This document shows positions 1 to 5,661 of a stretch of 5,661 nucleotides of DNA, piece after piece. The notes beneath the pieces are model-generated. The model was not told the DNA's origin and ran no database searches. It saw nothing but the letters and a program-made list of their open reading frames with translations. The DNA lies in the NCBI GenBank assembly GCA_003224835.1, contig QHZX01000147.1:1-5661 (forward strand), written 5' to 3'. Each line of letters opens with the position of its first letter. Positions within the stretch are counted from its first letter, which is position 1. The position numbers and the translations under genes were made by a program. This DNA is from Acidobacteriota bacterium (lineage in GTDB: Bacteria > Acidobacteriota > Terriglobia > Terriglobales > Acidobacteriaceae).

Positions 1-1220
1 CGGTAATCCCGAACATTGAAAATGGCGATGTCGGCGTCTTTTCCTGGCTCGATCGATCCCTTGGTGTCTTGGAGTTGGAGGGCACAGGCGGCGTTAATAG
101 TCGAGGCAGCGATCGCCTCGGCGGGAGACATCTTCATCTGCGTGCAGGCGAGCGACAGAACAAACGGCATGCTCGCAATAGGAGACGAGCCGGGATTGAA
201 GTCAGTCGCGAGGGCAAGCGCTACGCCACCATCAATTAATTTGCGTGCCGGCGGATAAAGTTCGAGTCCGAGAAAGTAGTTAGCTCCGGGAACCAGGGTT
301 GCGACCGTGCTGCTTCGCGCCAAATTCGAGATGTCGGATTCATCGACGTGATCGACGTGATCGAGCGACACCGGATTCATGGCAAGCAGGTTTGCCAAAG
401 GAGTGCGGGCGAGCTGCGAGACGTGCGCGCGAACCTGCAGTCCATTCTTTTTGGCGGCGGCAAAAATTTTGAGAGAATCTTGTTCGCTGAAAGCACCGCG
501 ATCACAGAACACATCGACGAACCGCGCCAGTTTGCGCTTGGCGACCTGCGGGATCATTTGCTCACAGATCAAATCGACATATTTCTGCGGTCGGTTTTTA
601 AATTCAGCTGGGACAACGTGCGCGCCGAGCAAAGTAGGAATTACTGTGCCGGGCCATTGCATGGCAGCTAGTTGAATGGCTTCGAGCGATTTCAATTCCG
701 AACCCAGCGACAGTCCATATCCTGACTTCGCCTCCACAGTGGTGGTGCCCTGCGCCATCATCTCTCGTAATGCCGAGAGGATTTTATTCGCCAGCTCAGC
801 CTTATCCGCAGCGCGCACGGCCTCGATGCTGGAACGAATTCCGCCGCCGGCTTCTGCGATCTCCTCGTAACTCGCACCTGCAATTCGCTTCTCGAAGTCA
901 ACTAAGCGCGGCGAGACAAAGGCCGGATGTGTGTGGGAGTCGACGAATCCGGGCAAAACCACTTTGCCGCCGCAATCGATTTCAATCAGTTGCTTGCGAT
1001 TCTTTTTGATCCATGGATCACGCATTGCTTCGCGCGTGGTTCCAATCGAAACGATTTTTCCTGCCACGCAGAGTACTGCGCCGTCTTCAATGATCCCGAA
1101 CTGGTTAAGTTCAGGGCCGCGCCGTGGGCCGGTGTTGCCGGATGGTGAGCTGAGCGTAAGCAGCTGGCTTATGTTCAAGAGCAGCACGGGCTTGTCGGAT
1201 TTGATTGATTGCCGTCTCAA
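1..1220 (-). CDS. hutI: Imidazolonepropionase (HutI), C-terminus cut by left window edge
   Basis: HutI is a cytoplasmic metal-dependent amidohydrolase that opens the ring of 4-imidazolone-5-propionate to give N-formimino-L-glutamate, the third step of histidine degradation. Reading the minus strand from 1220 gives 406 uninterrupted codons to the window edge. Visible family motifs are the metal-binding HTH in VDSHTHPAF (H96, H98), GGGIRSS near 126-131, TTVEAKSGYGL at 160-170, LGAHVVPAEF at 198-207, DVFCDRGAFS at 236-245, HVSQ at 266-269 (H266 is the likely third metal ligand), LDHVDH at 286-291, and ATDFNPGSS at 338-346 (D340 is the likely fourth ligand). The family is usually a little over 400 residues, so roughly 10-25 residues are missing. 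No ATG fits the N-terminus: an in-frame TAA lies at 1245-1247, and TTG at 1218-1220 is the first plausible start. A GTG at codon 12 is an alternative. The gene follows a terminator, so it is probably transcribed separately from the gene upstream. Confidence 0.96.
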   Translation of the reverse strand, partial: MRRQSIKSDKPVLLLNISQLLTLSSPSGNTGPRRGPELNQFGIIEDGAVLCVAGKIVSIGTTREAMRDPWIKKNRKQLIEIDCGGKVVLPGFVDSHTHPAFVSPRLVDFEKRIAGASYEEIAEAGGGIRSSIEAVRAADKAELANKILSALREMMAQGTTTVEAKSGYGLSLGSELKSLEAIQLAAMQWPGTVIPTLLGAHVVPAEFKNRPQKYVDLICEQMIPQVAKRKLARFVDVFCDRGAFSEQDSLKIFAAAKKNGLQVRAHVSQLARTPLANLLAMNPVSLDHVDHVDESDISNLARSSTVATLVPGANYFLGLELYPPARKLIDGGVALALATDFNPGSSPIASMPFVLSLACTQMKMSPAEAIAASTINAACALQLQDTKGSIEPGKDADIAIFNVRDY

Positions 1221-1230
1221 ATGTTGGCCT
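1218..1230 (-). promoter_or_regulatory. TTG start and weak ribosome-binding site of hutI
   Basis: Read on the minus strand, a short AGG (1228-1230) sits 7 nt before the TTG at 1218-1220. It is the only Shine-Dalgarno-like element near the first possible start codon. The reading frame is closed by TAA nine codons further upstream and contains no ATG in between. The GTG at codon 12 has no purine-rich sequence before it, which favours the TTG. A weak site plus a TTG start suggests modest translation. Confidence 0.5.
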
Positions 1231-1275
1231 GGGCTCTCGATGCGTTAGGGAAGCTACTCTTTCGAGCGCCTAAGA

Positions 1276-1281
1276 ATCATA
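1276..1281 (-). promoter_or_regulatory. Possible -10 element for hutI
   Basis: The minus strand reads TATGAT here, 55 nt before the TTG start, in a gap that follows the terminator of the upstream gene, so a promoter is expected in this stretch. The hexamer 17 nt further upstream (CTCTGC) is a poor -35 match. This is a weak candidate based on one hexamer and on position. The rest of the 1282-1435 stretch shows no clear gene or operator palindrome. Confidence 0.18.
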
Positions 1282-1435
1282 CAATCCCGCGTCGGAATGC
1301 AGAGAGTTTGCTGATTAGACGGGCTGGGCACTTGTACTTTTGAGCTGGATACTGCGGCGTGATGCGATGAATGCAGTTGCTGGCTCGTAATTGCCTTCTC
1401 TCGCAAATTCTTGCCGGGAAGTATCTCCGTAAACC

Positions 1436-1464
1436 AAAAAAAAACAGGGGCGCTCACGCCCCTG
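1436..1464 (-). terminator. Intrinsic terminator after the secreted-protein gene
   Basis: On the minus strand a perfect 8-bp GC-rich stem (CAGGGGCG / CGCCCCTG, arms 1457-1464 and 1445-1452) closes a 4-nt loop and is followed at once by nine T residues (1436-1444). It begins about 23 nt after the stop codon of the 588-residue gene. This is the textbook form of a rho-independent terminator. It should largely uncouple hutI from transcription coming from the upstream gene. On the plus strand the stem is followed by CTGTTTT only, so activity in that direction would be weak. Confidence 0.92.
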
Positions 1465-1487
1465 CTGTTTTAAGCAATACAGTTTCA

Positions 1488-3254
1488 CTACTGCGGCGTG
1501 AAGCTGCCGATGAATGTGCCCCAGTTCGCATTGACTGTTCGCGGCGCATTCGGGATGTACTCGTTGCCCATCCAGATGGTGCCGTTCTCATCCGACACCG
1601 CGGCGGAGTAATCGCCCCAACGTCCGACGCGGTTGCTGGCCCCGAATTGCGCGTAGCCAGTGAATCCGTCGTCGGGCAATACGCCGGCGCCGGAAATCCG
1701 GATTGCGCCCGCGCCGTTCACGTCAATCGGCGCGTACCCAGTGCTCGGGAAGAAGTTCAGTCCCACTACGCTGAATGCCACCACGCCTCTTCCTTGATTG
1801 TTGACCGCCACCGACGGGAACACTACATTCTGCTGATAACGACCGTCGATTGCGATATAGCCCTGGTTGACCACCGAGGCCGATACTGCTCCCCCACTCA
1901 GCGCTGGGGAAAGGATGAACCAGGCTGCCGCCGCGCGCACCGGTCCGTTCTGCGTTTTTGCCGAGGTGCCCAGTGCGGTCCAGAGCTTGCCGTCCGCCAA
2001 GACAACCTGCTGCAAGCGGTCATCGTTCGCAGAGACCAGTTCTTCGTGGTCTTTAAAGGACATCCCCAGCGGGAATGGTCCGGGTTTCTGTTGTGCCTGT
2101 GGCGGAACGCCGTAAGATTGCGTATCCACTACAGCATTAACCAAGGAAAGGTTTGGTGAAGCAGTGTTCAGCGTATCGGTGCCGGTCAGCGCCCAGATCA
2201 CGAGACGGTTATCCACAGTATTGGTGAAATCCAGCGAACTGAGGAAGTACTCCGTCTTGTTGGCGAAACTGCCGCCTGGCGGGACCGTCGCCGGTTGAAT
2301 TGAGAAGGCGAACGGCATGCCCGCTTCCGTCAAATTGCTGAAGTGGACCCCGGTAATCGCGCCCGCACTCGCGCTTTCCAGCGCCGTCTTAGAGAAGGCA
2401 TAGATGTTCGCCCCGCTAAAACGGAACGTCGAGAGACTGAACGCGTTGGTGCTGACGTAGAAGCCGTTTGCGTCGGCGCCGATCAGGGGTTGATCCCCAA
2501 AGCACGGACATGCTGCAAACGGACCGCCGTCATTGGTGACATCCAGGGTCAGGATGGTCCAGTTGCCGGTAGGATCGGGAGTCTGGCTCACCGCAATGTA
2601 AACATTTACCGGCACGATCAGCGCACCAGTATCTGATTTCTGGCTGAGCACCAACGCGGTCAGGAAAAATCGCTGCGTAGGCGCATCGAAGTATACCTTG
2701 GGATCCGTGGGTTCCGGTCCGAAGACGACTGGTTTTTTGCTGCGATCGATCTCCGGCGGCAGCCCGAGGAAACTACTCAATCCGACGGTTCCGGTCAGAG
2801 GTGTTCCCGAGGTGTTGAACACCCGCACGGCGTCATTCACCGCCTCTACGACGAAACCACCGCCCACCGCGAGTCCCTGATCGGGGGGCTCAAGGCTGAA
2901 CTGGTTGCCGTTGTTGGAAAGCCGCTGGTCGCGATGCGAGATCGCGTTGAAGCCGGCAAATGCGTCTCCCCCAACCGTGGCGAACGCACTCCCGCTAGGG
3001 GTGGGCACATGCGCAGAAGATACGCGCGATGGCGAGATCGATCCTGTGATTTGCGGCTTGGTAAATTGCTCATCTACTTCTGGCCCGATGAAGACTTCAT
3101 TCCCAACCTCTGCTGGCGCCGATCTGGGCTGAGCGGACAAATTGCTGGTCCCAACCACTCTGATCTGGCGGGTTGATCGATTCTGCGCGTACATTGCAGC
3201 CGTAAGACAGAGTACGACGAGGGCTGGCCCGATTAGTCGATCCAATCGCATCAT
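1488..3254 (-). CDS. Secreted beta-propeller-like protein of unknown function, 588 residues
   Basis: I do not recognise a named gene. The N-terminus has a typical Sec signal peptide: positively charged residues in MMRLDR, a hydrophobic core at about 8-20, then MYAQ with probable cleavage near residues 20-24. There is no lipobox cysteine and no later membrane segment, so the product is probably periplasmic or extracellular. Residues 25-110 look like a low-complexity linker. The rest is rich in short strand-turn patterns built on D-x-x-G and hydrophobic runs: EPPDQGLAVGGGFVVEAVND (122-141), DPKVYFDAPTQRFFLTAL (184-201), DQPLIGADANGFYVSTN (254-270), ADGKLWTALG (420-429), and RWGDYSAAVSDENGTIWMGN (545-564). 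Patterns of this kind occur in uncharacterised secreted sialidase-like or WD40-like propellers, which is the basis for the fold inference; catalytic residues are not evident. The mature part has only two cysteines (C249, C251, as CPC). The start is set by a strong Shine-Dalgarno, and the gene ends in its own terminator. It sits between hutU and hutI with no obvious link to histidine catabolism. Confidence 0.9.
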   Translation of the reverse strand: MMRLDRLIGPALVVLCLTAAMYAQNRSTRQIRVVGTSNLSAQPRSAPAEVGNEVFIGPEVDEQFTKPQITGSISPSRVSSAHVPTPSGSAFATVGGDAFAGFNAISHRDQRLSNNGNQFSLEPPDQGLAVGGGFVVEAVNDAVRVFNTSGTPLTGTVGLSSFLGLPPEIDRSKKPVVFGPEPTDPKVYFDAPTQRFFLTALVLSQKSDTGALIVPVNVYIAVSQTPDPTGNWTILTLDVTNDGGPFAACPCFGDQPLIGADANGFYVSTNAFSLSTFRFSGANIYAFSKTALESASAGAITGVHFSNLTEAGMPFAFSIQPATVPPGGSFANKTEYFLSSLDFTNTVDNRLVIWALTGTDTLNTASPNLSLVNAVVDTQSYGVPPQAQQKPGPFPLGMSFKDHEELVSANDDRLQQVVLADGKLWTALGTSAKTQNGPVRAAAAWFILSPALSGGAVSASVVNQGYIAIDGRYQQNVVFPSVAVNNQGRGVVAFSVVGLNFFPSTGYAPIDVNGAGAIRISGAGVLPDDGFTGYAQFGASNRVGRWGDYSAAVSDENGTIWMGNEYIPNAPRTVNANWGTFIGSFTPQ

Positions 3255-3259
3255 GACTA

Positions 3260-3265
3260 CTCCTT
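3260..3265 (-). promoter_or_regulatory. Strong Shine-Dalgarno of the secreted-protein gene
   Basis: The minus strand reads AAGGAG, 5 nt before the ATG at 3252-3254 and 8 nt before a second adjacent ATG at 3249-3251. Either start gives the same signal peptide apart from one methionine, so the start call is firm to within one codon. This is the only strong Shine-Dalgarno in the window. Confidence 0.85.
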
Positions 3266-3536
3266 ATGTATTTGTGAGAATTTATGTCTAGGGTGAAGAT
3301 TTACGGAGCGGGACAGCAGTGCAAATTCCTGACATCAGCACTCTGAATTCTTAATCCTACCTTTGTCAGCAGCCCAGCAAGCCACCCGGAAATCATTAGC
3401 CCTTCCGGTCAAACCCAAACAGGGTAGCAGGGAAATCGGCTTCCAGCAAGGCTTTTGAGGGTGGCACCCAGGAAAGTTCCACCTGCCGAGGTCCGGCGCC
3501 GAACGGGAAATTTTCGTTGCAAGCCGCAAATTTATT

Positions 3537-5210
3537 TCAGTTCGTCACAACAATGGTAATGCCCTTTCCTTCGGCGAATTTTTTAGCGTCCTCATATCCA
3601 GCGTCGGCGTGACGAATGATGCCGATGCCCGGATCTGTGGTCAGGACTCGCTCGATGCGCTTCGCCATCTCCTCGGTTCCATCGGCGACTGTCACCTGAC
3701 CGGCGTGGAGCGAGTAGCCAACTCCCACTCCGCCGCCATTGTGTATCGAGACCCAGGATGCCCCGGCCGCGGTGTTCAGCAGGGCATTCAGCAGCGGCCA
3801 GTCGGCGACTGCGTCGCTGCCATCTTTCATACTTTCAGTCTCGCGGAAGGGTGAGGCAACCGAGCCACAATCCAGGTGATCGCGCCCCATCACGATGGGA
3901 GCTTTGATCTTCCCTTTTTTAACTAGATCGTTAATCGCGAGGCCGAACTGCGCGCGTTCCCCATATCCGAGCCAGCAGATTCGCGCCGGCAATCCCTGGA
4001 ACTTAATGCGCTTGCGCGCGAGGTCGATCCAGCGACGGAGAATGCGGTTGTCAGGGAAGAGTTCGAGGACGAGATCGTCTGTAACGTGAATGTCAGATGG
4101 TTCTCCAGAAAGCGCGACCCAGCGGAACGGACCGCGTCCTTCGCAAAAAAGGGGACGAATATACGCGGGTACGAAGCCGGGGAAGGCATAGGCATTCTTT
4201 ACACCTTGTTGGAACGCGAACGTGCGAATGTTGTTGCCGTAATCGAAAGTGATCGAGCCCATTTTCTGCAGACGCAGCATGCCTTCGACGTGGCAGGCGA
4301 TTGCGTCCAGAGATTTTTCTTCGTAGCCTCTCGGGTCGCGCTTTCGTAACTCAAGAGCTTCATCGAGCGTCATTCCATTTGGAACGTAACCGTTCAAGGG
4401 ATCGTGGGCAGAGGTCTGATCAGTGAGAATGTCGGGAACGATTCCGCGATTAGCCAGTTCGGGAATGATGTCGGCGCAATTGCCCACCAGCCCTACCGAA
4501 ACATTTTCTTTTTTACGGATGGCGTTCTTGAGAATTCGCAACGCCTCATCAAGCGTAGTGACCATGAAATCGCAGTAGCCGGTCTTGAGACGTTTCTTAA
4601 TGCGATCAGGATCAACGTCAATTCCGAGGAATGCTGCGCCGGTCATGGTTGCAGCGAGCGGCTGAGCTCCGCCCATACCACCCATTCCACCGCTAACGAT
4701 GAGCTTTCCGGCGAGGTCGCCGCCAAAATGTTTTTCGCCTGCGGCCGAGAACGTCTCGAAGGTGCCCTGGACTATTCCTTGCGATCCGATATAAATCCAA
4801 GAGCCGGCGGTCATCTGGCCATACATCATTAAGCCGGCGCGTTCGAGTTCGTTGAATTTCTCCCAGTTCGACCAATGCCCGACCAGATTCGAGTTTGCGA
4901 TCAGAACACGCGGCGAATATTCGTGTGTCTTGAAAACACCCACGGGCTTGCCCGATTGGACAAGCAAAGTTTCATCGTCGGCAAGTTGCTTCAACGATCG
5001 AACGATCGCGTGATAGCAATCCCAATTGCGCGCTGCCTTGCCGGTTCCGCCATAGACCACGAGATCGCGCGGACGCTCGCCCACTTCTTCGTCGAGATTA
5101 TTCATCAACATGCGCATCGCGGCTTCTTGTTGCCATCCCTTGCAGGAGAGCGTGCCGCCACGGGGAGCGCGAAGGGGAGTATAGGCGGGGGCTTCGGTTT
5201 CGACCGGCAT
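3537..5210 (-). CDS. hutU: Urocanate hydratase (urocanase, HutU), complete
   Basis: HutU is a cytoplasmic enzyme with tightly bound NAD+ that adds water to urocanate to form 4-imidazolone-5-propionate, the second step of histidine degradation and the source of the HutI substrate. The 557-residue product matches the usual family length of about 550-560 and is colinear with the family. It shows RAPRGGTLSCKGWQQEA (14-30), VYGGTGKAARNW (52-63), THEYSPRVLIANSNLVG (95-111), MYGQMTAGSWIYIGSQGIVQ (129-148), the glycine-rich GGMGGMGGAQPLA (174-186) in the NAD-binding part, and WLGYGERAQFG (413-423). C412, just before this last motif, matches the active-site cysteine of Pseudomonas urocanase (Cys410). 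Further on are GRDHLDCGSVASPFRETE (442-459) and HNGGGVGVGYS (490-500). No key residue appears lost. The ATG at 5210 gives the expected short leader before the conserved block, although no clear Shine-Dalgarno precedes it. The next ATG is inside conserved sequence. Confidence 0.99.
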   Translation of the reverse strand: MPVETEAPAYTPLRAPRGGTLSCKGWQQEAAMRMLMNNLDEEVGERPRDLVVYGGTGKAARNWDCYHAIVRSLKQLADDETLLVQSGKPVGVFKTHEYSPRVLIANSNLVGHWSNWEKFNELERAGLMMYGQMTAGSWIYIGSQGIVQGTFETFSAAGEKHFGGDLAGKLIVSGGMGGMGGAQPLAATMTGAAFLGIDVDPDRIKKRLKTGYCDFMVTTLDEALRILKNAIRKKENVSVGLVGNCADIIPELANRGIVPDILTDQTSAHDPLNGYVPNGMTLDEALELRKRDPRGYEEKSLDAIACHVEGMLRLQKMGSITFDYGNNIRTFAFQQGVKNAYAFPGFVPAYIRPLFCEGRGPFRWVALSGEPSDIHVTDDLVLELFPDNRILRRWIDLARKRIKFQGLPARICWLGYGERAQFGLAINDLVKKGKIKAPIVMGRDHLDCGSVASPFRETESMKDGSDAVADWPLLNALLNTAAGASWVSIHNGGGVGVGYSLHAGQVTVADGTEEMAKRIERVLTTDPGIGIIRHADAGYEDAKKFAEGKGITIVVTN

Positions 5211-5260
5211 ACGAAGATGGTATTGCTAAATGAGCTGGGGATTCAAACGGGGCTTGTTGA
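5211..5260 (-). promoter_or_regulatory. Unique leader of hutU, possible promoter region
   Basis: These 50 bp are all the non-repeated sequence between the repeat array and the hutU start. Read on the minus strand they contain TTGAAT (5240-5245) followed after about 16-17 nt by an AT-containing stretch (AATACC), a weak sigma70-like pair very close to the ATG. The bases just before the ATG (CCATCTTCGT) have no Shine-Dalgarno. Either the real promoter lies within the repeats or further upstream, or hutU is read through from the preceding gene. Confidence 0.2.
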
Positions 5261-5362
5261 TTGCATACCCAGCACCCCCCAAAGCAGGTTCCTCACTGCT
5301 GAAGCAGTTCGGAATGACAGAGGTTAAGGGTGATAACTGATTCAGAGGTGGAATAAAAAATT
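5261..5362. repeat. Tandem repeat copy 1 (nearest hutU)
   Basis: First of three direct repeats, 102 bp, running from TTGCATA to the base before the next TTGCATA. Its 58-bp core (5281-5338) is identical to that of copy 2. The core includes an imperfect inverted repeat at 5289-5314: TTCC, 2-nt mismatch, ACTGC, loop TGAA, GCAGT, 2-nt mismatch, GGAA. The hairpin can form on either strand. There is no T tract behind it, so it does not look like an intrinsic terminator. No open reading frame of substance runs through it. Confidence 0.95.
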
Positions 5363-5465
5363 TTGCATAGCCAGCGCCGGCAAAAAGCAGGTTCCTCACT
5401 GCTGAAGCAGTTCGGAATGACAGAGGTTAAGGGTGATAACTCATATCAGAGGTGGAACGGAAAAT
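5363..5465. repeat. Tandem repeat copy 2 (middle)
   Basis: 103-bp unit starting TTGCATAG. Its core at 5384-5441 matches copy 1 exactly over 58 bp, then diverges slightly (CATATCAGAGGTGGAACGG against GATTCAGAGGTGGAATAAA). The hairpin lies at 5392-5417. The near identity to copy 1 implies recent duplication or homogenisation of these two units. Confidence 0.95.
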
Positions 5466-5569
5466 TTGCATAGCTAGCGACACCCAAAAGCAGGTTCCTC
5501 ACTGCTGAAGCAGTTCGGAATGACAGACGTTAAGAGTGATTGCTGATATCAGAGGCGAACGAGAAATTT
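5466..5569. repeat. Tandem repeat copy 3 (farthest from hutU, more diverged)
   Basis: About 104-bp unit starting TTGCATAG. The first 41 bp of its core (5487-5527), including the whole hairpin (5495-5520), are identical to copies 1 and 2. Beyond that it differs at several bases, for example ACGTTAAGAGTGATTGCT where the others have AGGTTAAGGGTGATAACT. Its end (AAATTT, 5564-5569) overlaps the stop codon of the upstream minus-strand gene, so the array begins exactly where coding sequence ends. Confidence 0.93.
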
Positions 5570-5661
5570 AGTACTGGCTGTATGCGACGCCATCGGTCCC
5601 GATGTCATTGGACGAGCTGTTTACGTCGTCGATGCCACCCTGATCTTGCTCATCGGGCGAC
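5568..5661 (-). CDS. C-terminal 30 residues of an unidentified protein, cut by right window edge
   Basis: An open minus-strand frame enters from the right edge and ends at TAA (5568-5570). The 30 visible residues run from SPDEQDQGGI to VAYSQY. They are polar and acidic (six Asp, one Glu) with no Lys or Arg, like a flexible C-terminal tail. No family can be recognised; the tail does not resemble the end of histidine ammonia-lyase. Support comes from strand agreement with its neighbours, GC-rich third positions, and a stop codon right at the repeat boundary. The opposite strand is also open over these bases, so the assignment is tentative. Confidence 0.45.
   Translation of the reverse strand, partial: SPDEQDQGGIDDVNSSSNDIGTDGVAYSQY

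Noticed and set aside
342..359. Exact 9-bp tandem duplication inside hutI (encodes DHV-DHV)
   Set aside because: It falls in a part of HutI where a DH-x-(D/E)H-like pattern is normal for the family; the frame is kept and nothing suggests an unstable repeat.
1350..1501. 13-bp direct repeat TACTGCGGCGTGA at 1350-1362 and 1489-1501 flanking the terminator
   Set aside because: One copy is the end of the secreted-protein gene. The matching length is short enough to arise by chance in a window of this size, and nothing between the copies looks like a mobile element.
1371..2159. 262-codon plus-strand open frame antisense to the secreted-protein gene
   Set aside because: It lies opposite a well-supported gene with signal peptide, Shine-Dalgarno and terminator. 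Its translation is Arg/His/Cys-rich with no recognisable motif, and it runs through the terminator, as expected for a shadow frame in GC-rich DNA.
3335..3529. 64-codon minus-strand open frame between hutU and the secreted-protein gene
   Set aside because: It starts at TTG without a Shine-Dalgarno and has a Cys/Trp/Pro-scattered composition without motifs. The 282-bp gap shows no other gene, no convincing promoter and no T-tailed hairpin, so it is left as plain intergenic DNA.
5289..5520. Repeat array considered as a CRISPR
   Set aside because: The units are about 103 bp with most of each unit conserved, including the parts between cores. There are no unique spacers of regular length and no cas genes, so it is an ordinary tandem repeat.
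5571..5661. Plus-strand open frame opposite the partial gene at the right edge
   Set aside because: It is also free of stops over these bases, but it has no supported start, points the opposite way from all neighbours, and would run on from repeat sequence. The minus-strand reading is preferred, with low confidence.

Overview
The window is a chromosomal fragment of a bacterium in which every supported gene lies on the minus strand. It carries two enzymes of histidine degradation: hutU (urocanate hydratase, complete) and hutI (imidazolonepropionase, cut by the left edge). Between them lies a gene for a large secreted protein of unknown function. Moderate-to-high GC, signal-peptide-bearing beta-propeller-like proteins, and dispersed intergenic repeats of the 'TCATTCCGAA...GAGGAACC' type would fit an Acidobacteria-like genome. 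That placement is an impression from protein style, not a demonstrated assignment.

Layout in minus-strand transcription order (right to left). Positions 5568-5661 hold the last 30 codons of an unrecognised upstream gene. Positions 5261-5569 hold three head-to-tail repeats of about 103 bp. Each has an identical 41-bp core containing an imperfect hairpin, and together they fill almost all the space between the upstream gene's stop codon and hutU. About 50 bp of unique leader follow. hutU occupies 3537-5210. A 282-bp gap with no gene or convincing signal separates it from the secreted-protein gene (1488-3254), which has a strong Shine-Dalgarno sequence and ends in a clear intrinsic terminator (1436-1464). 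After a further gap of 267 bp (which includes that terminator), hutI starts at a probable TTG codon (1220) and runs off the left edge with its last part missing.

HutU converts urocanate to 4-imidazolone-5-propionate and HutI hydrolyses that to N-formimino-L-glutamate, so they catalyse consecutive steps. Histidine ammonia-lyase (hutH), which makes urocanate, and the formiminoglutamate-processing enzymes are not in the window. The secreted-protein gene with its own ribosome-binding site and terminator probably splits what is elsewhere a contiguous hut operon, so hutI likely needs its own promoter.

I see no new enzymatic or defence system here. The most unusual items are the tandem hairpin repeats directly upstream of hutU and the secreted beta-propeller-like protein between the two hut genes.
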